From Lactobacillus kalixensis DSM 16043 (GTDB lineage: Bacteria > Bacillota > Bacilli > Lactobacillales > Lactobacillaceae), in the NCBI RefSeq assembly GCF_001434335.1, contig NZ_AZFM01000002.1, forward strand, positions 1 to 64,000: 64,000 nucleotides of DNA. The letters are read 5' to 3'. Below, one piece after another: positions 8,602-18,021 of the stretch. The notes beneath the pieces were generated by a model, which worked only from the letters and a program-made list of their open reading frames with translations, did no database searches and was not told where the DNA came from. Numbering within the stretch: position 1 is the stretch's first letter; each line of letters opens with the position of its first letter. The translations under genes and the position numbers were made by a program.

Positions 8602-9189
8602 TTATTCTAAATGATCTTCAATCCAATTTCTAACTTCTTCAACGTGAAATTTAGTCACAGAACTAAAAGTTAAAACAGTAATATTATCATGATCCAAATC
8701 TAAATGCTTCTTCAAGTTAGAATATACTTTATTAACTTGACTTTTCTTGATCTTGTCAATTTTAGTACATACAACCAAAATTGGCAAATCAAGATACTGT
8801 GCATAACTGTACATCGCAATATCATCTTGCGTTGGTTCATGACGACTATCAATTAAGATAATCAAACCCTTCAAATTAGCCCGTGTTTCTAAATAATCTT
8901 GAATCATTTCGCCAAATTCTTGGCGCTTCTTCTGAGAAACTTTAGCGTAACCATAACCTGGCACATCCACAAGATAGAAATCTTCGTTTACTCGATAGAA
9001 GTTCAACGTTTGCGTTTTACCGGGTTGAGAAGACGTTCTGGCGAGATTTTTTCGATTCAAGATCGTATTTATCAAGCTTGACTTTCCGACGTTTGAGCGG
9101 CCCGCTAAGGCTATTTCAGGGAAGTCATCTTTAGGATATTGATCTTCTCTAACTGCGCTAACAGCGTATTCACTATTTTTAATTATCAT
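8602..9189 (-). CDS. engB: Ribosome biogenesis GTPase EngB (YsxC/YihA)
   Basis: An essential small GTPase for 50S subunit assembly. All G motifs are visible: G1 [10 protein letters not shown] at about residues 30-39, the G2 threonine in PGKTQTL, G3 DVPGYG, G4 CTKIDK and G5 TFSSVTK. The length (195 residues) is normal. The start overlaps the clpX end by 11 bp, so it is translated from the clpX message, the usual arrangement in Firmicutes. Confidence 0.97.
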   Translation of the reverse strand: MIIKNSEYAVSAVREDQYPKDDFPEIALAGRSNVGKSSLINTILNRKNLARTSSQPGKTQTLNFYRVNEDFYLVDVPGYGYAKVSQKKRQEFGEMIQDYLETRANLKGLIILIDSRHEPTQDDIAMYSYAQYLDLPILVVCTKIDKIKKSQVNKVYSNLKKHLDLDHDNITVLTFSSVTKFHVEEVRNWIEDHLE

Positions 9190-10444
9190 TTACTACTGCC
9201 TTTTGTTCGTCGTTGTTTTGCTTTTTAATAACACGAGGTTGATCGTGGCGAGTAATTACATCTTTGGTAACCTCAACCTTTTCGATATCTTCTTCACTTG
9301 GCGTGCGGTACATGATATCCATCAAAGAATTTTCAATGATTGTTCTTAACCCACGTGCACCCATATTTCGTTCAATTGCTTGATCAGCAATTGCCTTTAA
9401 AGCACCATCAGTAAAAGTTAATTGAACATCATCAAGAGACAAAAGCTTTTGATACTGCTTAACAAGGGCATTCTTTGGCTCAGTTAAAATTCTGATTAAG
9501 TCCTTACTGTCAAGCTTATCTAATGTTGAAATTACTGGGATACGACCAATAAATTCTGGAATCATACCAAATTTAACTAAATCACCAGTGGTCAAATAAT
9601 GAGTCCAATCATCAGTGTTAATCTTGTTAACTTCATTTTCAGCGCCAAAACCAATTGTCTTCTTGCCTAATCGATTCTTAACAATTTGTTCGATCCCATC
9701 AAAGGCACCACCAACGATGAATAAAATATTTGAAGTATCCATCTTAATCATCTCTTGTTGAGGATGCTTTCTACCACCTTGAGGGGGAACTGAAGCAATT
9801 GTTCCTTCCAAGATCTTCAATAAAGCTTGTTGAACCCCTTCACCAGAAACATCTCTAGTAATTGAAACATTTTCTGCTTTCTTTGAAATCTTATCAATTT
9901 CGTCGATATAGATAATTCCGCGTTGGGCTCTCTCTAAATCGTAATCTGCATTTTGCAATAATTTAAGCAAAATATTTTCTACGTCTTCACCAACGTAACC
10001 AGCCTCAGTTAAGGTAGTTGCATCTGCAATTGCAAATGGTACATCCAAGATTCTAGCTAAGGTCTGAGCCAAATATGTCTTACCAGATCCTGTAGGCCCA
10101 ATAAGGGCGATATTAGACTTTTGGAGCTGAGTTGATGAATCTAGATCCATTTGTCCAATTCTCTTGTAATGATTGTATACAGCTACAGAAAGTACTTTCT
10201 TGGCACGATCTTGTCCAATGACATAATCATCCAATTGTTTCTTAATTTCCATAGGCTTAGGTAATTCACGTGCTTTTTCAATTGAATCTGCACGTAACTC
10301 GTCATCTATTATCTTCTTTGATAAGTCAACACATTCATTACAGATATAGACACCGTTGCCAGCGATCATCTTCTTGACTTGATCTTGAGTTTTACCACAA
10401 AAAGAGCATTTAATCTCTTCTTGATCTGTAAATTGAGTTGCCAT
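9179..10444 (-). CDS. clpX: ATP-dependent Clp protease ATP-binding subunit ClpX
   Basis: A AAA+ unfoldase that recognises and unfolds substrates for ClpP. The N-terminal C4 zinc domain has CSFCGK and CNEC pairs at residues 14-17 and 36-39. These are followed by Walker A GPTGSGKT, Walker [11 protein letters not shown], the pore-1 loop GYVGEDVE, sensor I around FIVGGAFDG, the IGFG loop that docks ClpP, and sensor [10 protein letters not shown]. The length of 421 residues is normal. A promoter lies at 10476-10505, after the tig terminator, and engB follows with overlap. ClpP is not in the window. Confidence 0.98.
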   Translation of the reverse strand: MATQFTDQEEIKCSFCGKTQDQVKKMIAGNGVYICNECVDLSKKIIDDELRADSIEKARELPKPMEIKKQLDDYVIGQDRAKKVLSVAVYNHYKRIGQMDLDSSTQLQKSNIALIGPTGSGKTYLAQTLARILDVPFAIADATTLTEAGYVGEDVENILLKLLQNADYDLERAQRGIIYIDEIDKISKKAENVSITRDVSGEGVQQALLKILEGTIASVPPQGGRKHPQQEMIKMDTSNILFIVGGAFDGIEQIVKNRLGKKTIGFGAENEVNKINTDDWTHYLTTGDLVKFGMIPEFIGRIPVISTLDKLDSKDLIRILTEPKNALVKQYQKLLSLDDVQLTFTDGALKAIADQAIERNMGARGLRTIIENSLMDIMYRTPSEEDIEKVEVTKDVITRHDQPRVIKKQNNDEQKAVVNDN

Positions 10445-10475
10445 AAATCTTCCTCCTAATATCTACATTTTCAAG

Positions 10476-10505
10476 ATTATCATAAAAATAAATATAATAA
10501 AGCAA
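10476..10505 (-). promoter_or_regulatory. clpX-engB promoter
   Basis: On the minus strand TTGCTT (10500-10505) and GATAAT (10476-10481) are 18 bp apart, upstream of the clpX ribosome site AGGAGGA. No CIRCE or CtsR repeat is seen. Confidence 0.6.
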
Positions 10506-10520
10506 AAATGCTTAGAGAAA

Positions 10521-10548
10521 ATAAAAAGACGGCTGCTAAACAGTCGCC
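10521..10548 (-). terminator. tig terminator
   Basis: In minus-strand RNA, GGCGACUG, loop UUUAG and CAGCCGUC pair with one G-U and one mismatch, followed by UUUUUAUUUU. It separates tig from clpX. Confidence 0.65.
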
Positions 10549-10584
10549 TAGTTATTATTAGGTAATTTCTAAACTACGTAATTA

Positions 10585-11904
10585 TTAATCTTCAGACTTT
10601 TCGTCTTCCTTAAGCTTTGACTTAGCAACTTGTTTTGCGTTATCAGTTACTAAATCCATTGCCTTGCGAACAGTAATATCGTGACCTAACATGTCGTCGC
10701 TCAAAGTGTTGCGAACCATCTTTTCATCCATGTTGTATTCACTTGCAAGGTCCTTGATTTCCTTATCAATTTCTTCTTTAGTTGCTTCAAGGTCTTCTGC
10801 AGCAACAATTGCTTCAAGAACTAAGTTAATCTTAACTCTTTCAGCTGCATCCTTAGCAAATTGTGCACGCAATTGATCTTCAGTAGTGTTAGTTAACTTG
10901 TAGTAAGTTTGTGGATCAATACCTTGACGTTGCATGTTGCCTAAGTATTGTCTCAATTGAGTATCAACATCTTCTTGAATCATTGCATCAGGAATTTCAT
11001 CGATTTCTGCATTCTTAACTGCAGTTTCAATAGCAGCTTGTTGGATAGCATCCTTAGCAGCTGATTCTTTTTGTTCCTTAAGATCCTTCTTGATCTTATC
11101 CTTCAATTCATCAAGAGTTTCTACTGAATCATCAACGTCCTTAGCAAACTCGTCATCTAATTCAGGAAGTTGCTTTGACTTAACTTCGTGAATCTTAGTA
11201 GCAAAGTGTGCTTCCTTACCAGCTAAGTCCTTTGCACCGTAATCTTCTGGGAAGGTTACAACAACGTCAACATCATCGCCAGCTTCATGACCGATTAATT
11301 GGTCTTCAAATCCAGGAATGAAAGTACCTGAACCTAATTCAAGTGAGTAGTTTTCAGCTGAACCACCATCGAATTCCTTACCATCAATAGTACCCTTGTA
11401 ATCGATAGTAACAGTGTCACCCTTTTCAGCTTTACCCTTCTTAAGTACAAGTTCAGCATTTTGGTTACGACGCTTGTCAAGTTCTGCATCGATATCTTTT
11501 GCATAAACACGAGTATTTTGCTTAGGAACTTCAACACCCTTGTATTCGCCTAACTTAACTTCTGGTTGAACTGACACAGTAGCCTTCATAGTCCAGTCCT
11601 TGCCCTTATCCATTGATACGGGTTCAATTTGTGGTTGTCCAACAGCTTCAATCTTAGCTTCCTTAACTGCGGCAGCATATGCGTTTGGCAAAACAATATT
11701 TAAAGCATCTTCATATAATGCTTCTTCACCATAGTATTGATCAAAAATCATACGTGATACGTGACCTTTTCTAAAGCCAGGAACACGCAAATTCTTCTTA
11801 ACTCTTCTAAATGCTTGGTCTAAACCTAACTTAATTTCATCCTTTGAAATATCAAAAGTAAGTTCGCCGGAAGTCTTACCGGTTTTTTCCCATTTTACAG
11901 ACAT
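10585..11904 (-). CDS. tig: Trigger factor, ribosome-associated chaperone/prolyl isomerase
   Basis: The first chaperone to meet nascent chains at the ribosome exit. The N-terminal ribosome-binding domain has the signature loop [11 protein letters not shown] at about residues 41-51. The central FKBP-type PPIase domain includes [14 protein letters not shown] and [18 protein letters not shown] (about 160-245). The C-terminal helical arms extend to an acidic-basic tail. The length (439) is typical. It is monocistronic between its own promoter (11957-11985) and a terminator. Confidence 0.98.
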   Translation of the reverse strand: MSVKWEKTGKTSGELTFDISKDEIKLGLDQAFRRVKKNLRVPGFRKGHVSRMIFDQYYGEEALYEDALNIVLPNAYAAAVKEAKIEAVGQPQIEPVSMDKGKDWTMKATVSVQPEVKLGEYKGVEVPKQNTRVYAKDIDAELDKRRNQNAELVLKKGKAEKGDTVTIDYKGTIDGKEFDGGSAENYSLELGSGTFIPGFEDQLIGHEAGDDVDVVVTFPEDYGAKDLAGKEAHFATKIHEVKSKQLPELDDEFAKDVDDSVETLDELKDKIKKDLKEQKESAAKDAIQQAAIETAVKNAEIDEIPDAMIQEDVDTQLRQYLGNMQRQGIDPQTYYKLTNTTEDQLRAQFAKDAAERVKINLVLEAIVAAEDLEATKEEIDKEIKDLASEYNMDEKMVRNTLSDDMLGHDITVRKAMDLVTDNAKQVAKSKLKEDEKSED

Positions 11905-11956
11905 TAATTAAATACCTCCAATGTCAAGTTTGAGTTTGCTACTTGCATACTAAGTT

Positions 11957-11985
11957 ATCTTACCCTAAAAAAAGTTAAAACACAA
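11957..11985 (-). promoter_or_regulatory. tig promoter
   Basis: TTGTGT (complement of 11980-11985) and TAAGAT (complement of 11957-11962) are 17 bp apart, just downstream of the tuf terminator. Confidence 0.5.
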
Positions 11986-11993
11986 ATATTGAG

Positions 11994-12032
11994 TAAAAAA
12001 AAGATGTACTTCTTATGAAGAAGCACATCTTT
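11994..12032 (-). terminator. tuf terminator
   Basis: A 14-bp stem, AAGATGTACTTCTT (12001-12014) with AAGAAGCACATCTT (12018-12031) and loop ATG, with one wobble. A run of A on the plus strand (11995-12002) gives the U tract for the minus strand. Confidence 0.85.
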
Positions 12033-12051
12033 TTAATTATATCGTTAGAAA

Positions 12052-13242
<1,191 letters not shown>

Positions 13243-13384
13243 TAAAATGACCCTCCTGTATATTTGCAAGAAGTCCGTTGAGATAAGTTAACGGATAATT
13301 CTCTGTCGAATATTGTACTACTTTCATTGGCAAATGCCTAGTAAAAAATGCTAAGCCATGCCTTTATGAAAATAACCTTAGCTA

Positions 13385-13412
13385 ATTATACTAAATAGAG
13401 CAAAAAAGTAAA
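13385..13412 (-). promoter_or_regulatory. tuf promoter
   Basis: TTTACT (complement of 13407-13412), a 16-bp spacer and TATAAT (complement of 13385-13390). It gives a leader of about 135 nt before the tuf ATG. Confidence 0.65.
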
Positions 13413-13427
13413 CCTTTTTGCCTAAAA

Positions 13428-14261
13428 TTATTTTGGTAAATTTTGATAAATTTTTTCTAGCAAACTTTGATGACTTCTACCATCTCTTGTTTTCAAAAAG
13501 GAAACAAAGTCACTAGTAAATCCATCTGTATTTTTGATATATGCAGATAATTTAGGATATAAACTACCTAAAACCAAATTTGCTTCGCCTATCATCATTG
13601 GCAATTGACTTGGATTATTTCTAAACTTATCAGCAATACCCGCAATAACTTCTTGATAAATCGGACTTTTTTCAAGAAGTTCAGTTTCTTTCGGAATGAA
13701 TGTAGTTTGTTCCCCAATCACCCAAATTTTAATTTTTTCATCTATTCCGAGTCTGATCAAATCTTCACAGATAGCTAAACGAACTGCAAAATTTTGTGCA
13801 GGATCTAACAATAAGCTTTGAGCAAAATTTTTAAAGTTAATCAAATCCAATTTGAGCAAATTCTGATAATCAAATTGACTGATAGCAGGCTTCATCCTAA
13901 ACATTTGCATTATTTCCTGCTGCTTATTTGTATCGACCGGAGTGACTTTAACAGGTAGCGTTTCTCCCAACAGATTTTCAAGTTGTAAAGCTTCTATCAA
14001 AAAATTGTTTTCAGCTAAAACATGACAATACTCTTTAAAAACTTTTTGCTCAGAAAAAAGATCAGGTTCACCTTTAATTAAGGCATAGGCCTGATCTCCT
14101 TGTTTGTTTTTTCGATAAAGTTTTGACAAATTAAGGACTATATCAGAGTTGTGCCCCATTTCCAAAGCTTCTTCTAAATTTTGGATTGCGCCTTGGTAAT
14201 TTTTCTTCTCTTCATCTTCCTGAGCAAGTTTCATTAAATGCTTTTGACTTAATGATCCCAT
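13428..14261 (-). CDS. Tetratricopeptide-repeat protein of unknown function
   Basis: A 277-residue cytoplasmic protein. The N-terminus (about residues 5-75) carries TPR-like helix pairs, with KNYQGAIQNLEEALEMG and DIVLNLSKLYRKNKQGDQAYAL. The remainder is helical with no recognised catalytic motif, signal peptide or membrane segment. It begins 2 bp after the rnjB stop and is therefore part of that transcript. Genes of this type near RNase J2 or tuf are conserved in lactobacilli, but I know no function. A scaffold role is the most that can be inferred. Confidence 0.75.
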   Translation of the reverse strand: MGSLSQKHLMKLAQEDEEKKNYQGAIQNLEEALEMGHNSDIVLNLSKLYRKNKQGDQAYALIKGEPDLFSEQKVFKEYCHVLAENNFLIEALQLENLLGETLPVKVTPVDTNKQQEIMQMFRMKPAISQFDYQNLLKLDLINFKNFAQSLLLDPAQNFAVRLAICEDLIRLGIDEKIKIWVIGEQTTFIPKETELLEKSPIYQEVIAGIADKFRNNPSQLPMMIGEANLVLGSLYPKLSAYIKNTDGFTSDFVSFLKTRDGRSHQSLLEKIYQNLPK

Positions 14262-14263
14262 GC

Positions 14264-16093
14264 TTAATCTTTCTTTTCTTCTTTCTTACTTTTAACCTCT
14301 GTATTCTTCCTTGTTTTCTTATTTGTTTTTACAGAAGTCTTTGTGTCTTGCTTTACATGACCCGGCTTTTTATTACTCGTATCAGCTTTAGCTTCATTTT
14401 TCTTTTGCATTGCACGGTGACGATTTTGGTTAACTTCCATCACTACTGGTAAAACGACTGGACGTCGATTAGTTTGTTTATACAAGAATTTTTCCAAATC
14501 ATTACGGATATCTTGTTTCAATTCAGTCCAATCAAATTTTTTATGTTCAAAGTTGGCATTAATTGCCTTCTTAATCACTTGAATCGAATCTCGCATTAAT
14601 TGATGGTTAGCCTTGATATAAACAAATCCACGGCTAGTAACTTGCGGTTGAGCAATAATTTTTTTCTTCTTACGATCAATTGTCACAACAGCGATAAAAA
14701 TACCGTCATCTGAAAGAATTTCACGGTCTCTTAAAACAATATTACCCACATCCCCAACGCCTGAACCATCAATCATGGTATCTTCGCCTGGAACTGGGTC
14801 AGTTAAATAAAAACGTTGTTTCTTAAAATCAAAGTTGTAGCAGTCACCATTTTGGGCAATAAAGACATTATCTTTATCCATTCCTGCCTTGATAGCCAAA
14901 TCCTTAGCAATTTCCATTAAACGATATTCACCGATAACTGGGAATAAAAACTTAGGCTTTAAAGTATCAATCAAAATTTGTAAATCACGGCCAGTAGCGT
15001 GACCACTAGTATGTTGATTACGGCCCAATTGAATTACTCGGCCACCTGCACGATATACTAAGTCACTAGTTTCAGCAACCATTGTTTCTACTGAGTGTGA
15101 AGGTGTAGTAGCGATAAAGACCAAGTCACCATCATGAATTCTAATCATACTGTGGCGTTTAGTAGCCATCTTTTGTAATGAGTTTAATGGCTCACCCATG
15201 CGCCCAGTTTCCAAAATAACAGTTTTATCATCTGGTGTAGTCTTCAAGTCCTTGACTCTCATTAACAACCCATCTGGCACTTCCAAATAGCCTAATTTCA
15301 TTGATGTACGAACAATTTTAGCTACATCTCGTCCAGTTAAAAGAACTCGTCTACCAGCGCTTTGAGCAGCATTTAAGACCTCTTGAACACGGTTTAGGTT
15401 AGAAGCCTTGGCAGCAACAATAATGCGCCCTTTTGCATTTCTAAAAACATTGGTTACATACTTACCAATATCTTGCTCTGAGGCACTTGGGAAAGATGCT
15501 TCAGCATTTGACGAATCAGCTAAAAGAGCTAAAACATTTTTGGTTTGAATTTCAGCTAAACGATCCATATCTGTGTGATAGTTTTTTGCAGCTGATGGAT
15601 CAAATTTGAAGTCACCAGTATAAACTACTTCTCCTGCTGGTGTATGAACAACAATTCCTAATGAGTCAGGAATTGAGTGAGTAGTGTGGAAAAATGAGAT
15701 GCTAGCATTTTTGAAATCAATTTCAGTTTCAGCATCAATAACGTGGAATAAATCATTTTTAATGGTTTTATTTTCACGCTTAACGTCAATTTTTGCTAAT
15801 GCAATGGTTAATTCTGAACCAAAAACTGGGATATTGTTACTACGTAATATATATGGTAATGCACCAATTGAATCAGCGTGCCCATGAGTTAAGAAAATCC
15901 CAGCAACTCTATCTCCGTATTGAGCAAAAAATTCCATATCCGGAATAACTACATCAATCCCAAATAAAGAGCTATCTGGATATTTAAGTCCAGCATCTAA
16001 AACAAATATTTCATCATTAACTTGAACTGCGAACATGTCCTTTCCTTGTTCACGTGCGCCGCTCAAAATCATAATTTTAACTTGATCAGCCAT
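14264..16093 (-). CDS. rnjB: Ribonuclease J2 (beta-CASP metallo-beta-lactamase RNase)
   Basis: The partner subunit of the RNase J1/J2 complex that matures and degrades mRNA and rRNA in Firmicutes. The metal motif reads HGHADS (residues 70-75), with Ser where active J1 enzymes have His (HxHxDH), the hallmark of a weakly active or structural J2. Other motifs, HTTHSIPDS, YTGDFKFD and the beta-CASP HTSGHATGRD, are kept. After the C-terminal domain there is a Lys-rich tail, about residues 560-609, that is unusual in length and likely disordered or RNA-binding. It has no close upstream partner and the TPR gene follows. The J1 paralogue lies at 27993-29672. Confidence 0.93.
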   Translation of the reverse strand: MADQVKIMILSGAREQGKDMFAVQVNDEIFVLDAGLKYPDSSLFGIDVVIPDMEFFAQYGDRVAGIFLTHGHADSIGALPYILRSNNIPVFGSELTIALAKIDVKRENKTIKNDLFHVIDAETEIDFKNASISFFHTTHSIPDSLGIVVHTPAGEVVYTGDFKFDPSAAKNYHTDMDRLAEIQTKNVLALLADSSNAEASFPSASEQDIGKYVTNVFRNAKGRIIVAAKASNLNRVQEVLNAAQSAGRRVLLTGRDVAKIVRTSMKLGYLEVPDGLLMRVKDLKTTPDDKTVILETGRMGEPLNSLQKMATKRHSMIRIHDGDLVFIATTPSHSVETMVAETSDLVYRAGGRVIQLGRNQHTSGHATGRDLQILIDTLKPKFLFPVIGEYRLMEIAKDLAIKAGMDKDNVFIAQNGDCYNFDFKKQRFYLTDPVPGEDTMIDGSGVGDVGNIVLRDREILSDDGIFIAVVTIDRKKKKIIAQPQVTSRGFVYIKANHQLMRDSIQVIKKAINANFEHKKFDWTELKQDIRNDLEKFLYKQTNRRPVVLPVVMEVNQNRHRAMQKKNEAKADTSNKKPGHVKQDTKTSVKTNKKTRKNTEVKSKKEEKKD

Positions 16094-16210
16094 TATTTTC
16101 CCTTTTCTATTTTCTAAAAATTAAGTTTTTAATTGTTTTATGGATCTTAAAGATCAAAACGTAATACAGTCTGAAATAATTTTAGCATAAAGAAAGTGAT
16201 TATGACAAAA

Positions 16211-16243
16211 AACAAAAAAGCTAGTCCAAAATGGACCAGCTTT
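16211..16243 (-). terminator. rpsO terminator
   Basis: AGCTAGTCC (16219-16227), loop AAAAT and GGACCAGCT (16233-16241) pair with one wobble, with A-rich plus-strand sequence at 16211-16219 giving a U tract on the minus strand. Confidence 0.8.
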
Positions 16244-16256
16244 TCATAATGTAGGA

Positions 16257-16526
16257 TTAACGACGCAAACCTAACTTCTTGATCAAAGCACGGTAACGTT
16301 CAATATCGTTATCTTGTAAGTAACGAAGCAAGTTACGACGGTGACCAATCTTCTTAAGCAAACCAACGTATGAGTGGTGGTCGTGCTTGTGGCTCTTCAT
16401 GTGTTCAGTTAAGTTGTTGATGTCTTCAGTTAAAACAGCAACTTGTACTTCAACAGAACCAGTGTCGCCTTCATGGGTTGCGTATTCCTTAATAATTTGG
16501 TCTTTCTTTGCTTTTGAAATAGCCAT
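16257..16526 (-). CDS. rpsO: 30S ribosomal protein S15
   Basis: A primary 16S rRNA-binding protein of the 30S platform, 89 residues from ATG 16526 ([12 protein letters not shown]). The S15 signature is seen in [19 protein letters not shown] with [13 protein letters not shown]. An in-frame ATG 15 bp upstream precedes the AGGTGA ribosome site and is rejected. It is monocistronic between its promoter and a terminator. The leader contains a long inverted repeat that could be an S15 autoregulatory site. Confidence 0.98.
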   Translation of the reverse strand: MAISKAKKDQIIKEYATHEGDTGSVEVQVAVLTEDINNLTEHMKSHKHDHHSYVGLLKKIGHRRNLLRYLQDNDIERYRALIKKLGLRR

Positions 16527-16559
16527 AATTTCACCTTTCATCTAAATACATATAAATTG

Positions 16560-16609
16560 CCATTAACAACGTTAGCCGTCAGGTGTGTGCGGACAAACAG
16601 CGTTAATGG
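16560..16609 (-). promoter_or_regulatory. Candidate S15 autoregulatory leader hairpin
   Basis: CCATTAAC and GTTAATGG (16560-16567 and 16602-16609) form a perfect 8-bp closing stem around a GC-richer 34-nt internal region with possible CCG/CGG pairing. It lies between the promoter and the rpsO ribosome site. S15 represses its own mRNA in many bacteria through varied structures; whether this is one is inference. Confidence 0.5.
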
Positions 16610-16623
16610 TTCACAACATTAAT

Positions 16624-16652
16624 ATAATACAAAGGATTTTTTTAAAAAGCAA
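16624..16652 (-). promoter_or_regulatory. rpsO promoter
   Basis: TTGCTT (complement of 16647-16652), 17-bp spacer, TATTAT (complement of 16624-16629). Its -35 lies only 12 bp from the -35 of the divergent rpsT promoter. Confidence 0.65.
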
Positions 16653-16664
16653 GTAGAATTTGTC

Positions 16665-16693
16665 TTGCAAGAAGACTGATTCTTAAGTATAAT
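16665..16693 (+). promoter_or_regulatory. rpsT promoter
   Basis: TTGCAA (16665-16670), 17-bp spacer, TATAAT (16688-16693), close to consensus. It is arranged back-to-back with the rpsO promoter. Confidence 0.75.
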
Positions 16694-16731
16694 CAATTAA
16701 GTAAAATCACGATCATATGGAGGTGAATTTC

Positions 16732-16983
16732 ATGCCACAAATCAAATCAGCTATCAAGCGTGTTAAGACACAAAACGAAGCTAACAAGCGTAACTCTGCT
16801 CAAATGAACAAGTTAAGAACTGCTGTTAAGAAGTTCAAGGCTGCTGTTGCAGCTGGCGAAGAAGACGCCTCCAAGTTACGTTTAGAAGCAGAAAGTGCTT
16901 TGGATAAGGCCGTTGCAAAGGGTTTAATCCACAAGAACAAGGCTGCTCGTGACAAGAGCCGTTTAGCTAAGTTAGCTAAGTAA
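16732..16983 (+). CDS. rpsT: 30S ribosomal protein S20
   Basis: A small basic 16S rRNA-binding protein, 83 residues from ATG 16732 ([13 protein letters not shown]). It shows the usual Lys/Ala-rich three-helix composition with [18 protein letters not shown] near the C-terminus. An in-frame ATG at 16717 overlaps the ribosome site GGAGGTG and is not the start. It is monocistronic with a strong promoter and terminator. Confidence 0.97.
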   Translation: MPQIKSAIKRVKTQNEANKRNSAQMNKLRTAVKKFKAAVAAGEEDASKLRLEAESALDKAVAKGLIHKNKAARDKSRLAKLAK

Positions 16984-17000
16984 TAAAGCAATAAAACAAA

Positions 17001-17034
17001 GAAGCGGAGACTACAAAAGTCTCCGCTTTTTTGT
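17001..17034 (+). terminator. rpsT terminator
   Basis: AGCGGAGACT (17003-17012) pairs perfectly with AGTCTCCGCT (17018-17027), followed by a T run; the A-rich left side could also stop the convergent holA transcript. Confidence 0.88.
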
Positions 17035-17037
17035 GCT

Positions 17038-18021
17038 TTACGAATTTAAAATGAACATTTTTAAGAAATTATCTTCCCTATATGTTCCATTTTTATACTT
17101 GTAATCCAACTCAATTGTTTGTTCAAGCATTTGTTTTAGTTTATTAACTGAAATTTTATTTTGCAGAGCTAATTTAACACGATATGGATGTACACCCAGT
17201 TCTTTTACAATCTGCGTTTCTGTCCTTCCCCTTTTTGCTAAAATTTTAACTACTAATAAAAGCTCAATTTGATTTTCAAAAACTGCTAAAAGTTGAATTG
17301 GATTTGAACCCTCTTTTAATTGATCATCAAGGCGCTGAATGGCTATTTTGTAATCACCAGTTAAAGCAGAATCTAAAATTGAAAAGACATTTTGGGCTAA
17401 CGATAAATCAATATTTTGATCGACTGCTTTTTCAGTAATTTTTTTATCTTCCGCTATTACCTTCAACTTACTATAATTGCTTAAAATTGTATCAATAACT
17501 TGATCACTGCGTTCAATTAAAAGCTGCAAGGCAGATTGCGAAATGGTATAACCATCCGTTTTAATAATTGCTTTAGTTATTGCGGCTACCTCGTATGGTT
17601 TAATCTGCGGTTCAACTACATTGAAGCTAGCTAAAATCGTCTTAGTAAGTTTTTTTCTTCTATCAATTTTTTCATATGACGCTTCAATCACTATCACATC
17701 ATCAATTTCTTGAATATGTGAAAAAATTTCCTGTAATTGATCTATTTGTTTTTTATATTTTTTGGGAACTTTAGCTGTTAAGAAAAAAGGATTCTTGACT
17801 GTAATGATTTTTTGACTGGAAAATAAACTCGATTCTGTCAAATTTGCTACAAGTTCATCTAATCCATCACTTTCACAATCTACAGTGATTCGATCTAATT
17901 CTTTGAATTTTTCATCTTCAACATATGACCGGATCAGATAATCATTCAAGAAATCATCCTGACCTAAAATCAGGGTATTGGGATTATTATTGGTATTTTT
18001 AAAAATAGGTAACAGATTCAT
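17038..18021 (-). CDS. holA: DNA polymerase III subunit delta
   Basis: The clamp-loader delta subunit that opens the beta sliding clamp. The 327-residue length and pattern fit HolA: an N-terminal degenerate AAA+ fold with LILGQDDFLNDYLI and SLFSSQKIITVKNP, a middle domain, and the C-terminal helical collar with ILDSALTGDYKIAIQRL and DYKYKNGTYREDNFLKMFI. It overlaps the comEC stop by 4 bp. The comEC-holA-rpsT neighbourhood is common in Firmicutes. Confidence 0.93.
   Translation of the reverse strand: MNLLPIFKNTNNNPNTLILGQDDFLNDYLIRSYVEDEKFKELDRITVDCESDGLDELVANLTESSLFSSQKIITVKNPFFLTAKVPKKYKKQIDQLQEIFSHIQEIDDVIVIEASYEKIDRRKKLTKTILASFNVVEPQIKPYEVAAITKAIIKTDGYTISQSALQLLIERSDQVIDTILSNYSKLKVIAEDKKITEKAVDQNIDLSLAQNVFSILDSALTGDYKIAIQRLDDQLKEGSNPIQLLAVFENQIELLLVVKILAKRGRTETQIVKELGVHPYRVKLALQNKISVNKLKQMLEQTIELDYKYKNGTYREDNFLKMFILNS

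Noticed and set aside
13243-13269. Upstream start for tuf adding nine residues
   Set aside because: The extension MQIYRRVIL precedes the AGGAGGGT site and is not part of any EF-Tu.
16717-16731. Upstream ATG as rpsT start
   Set aside because: It overlaps the ribosome site GGAGGTG; S20 proteins begin [10 protein letters not shown], at 16732.
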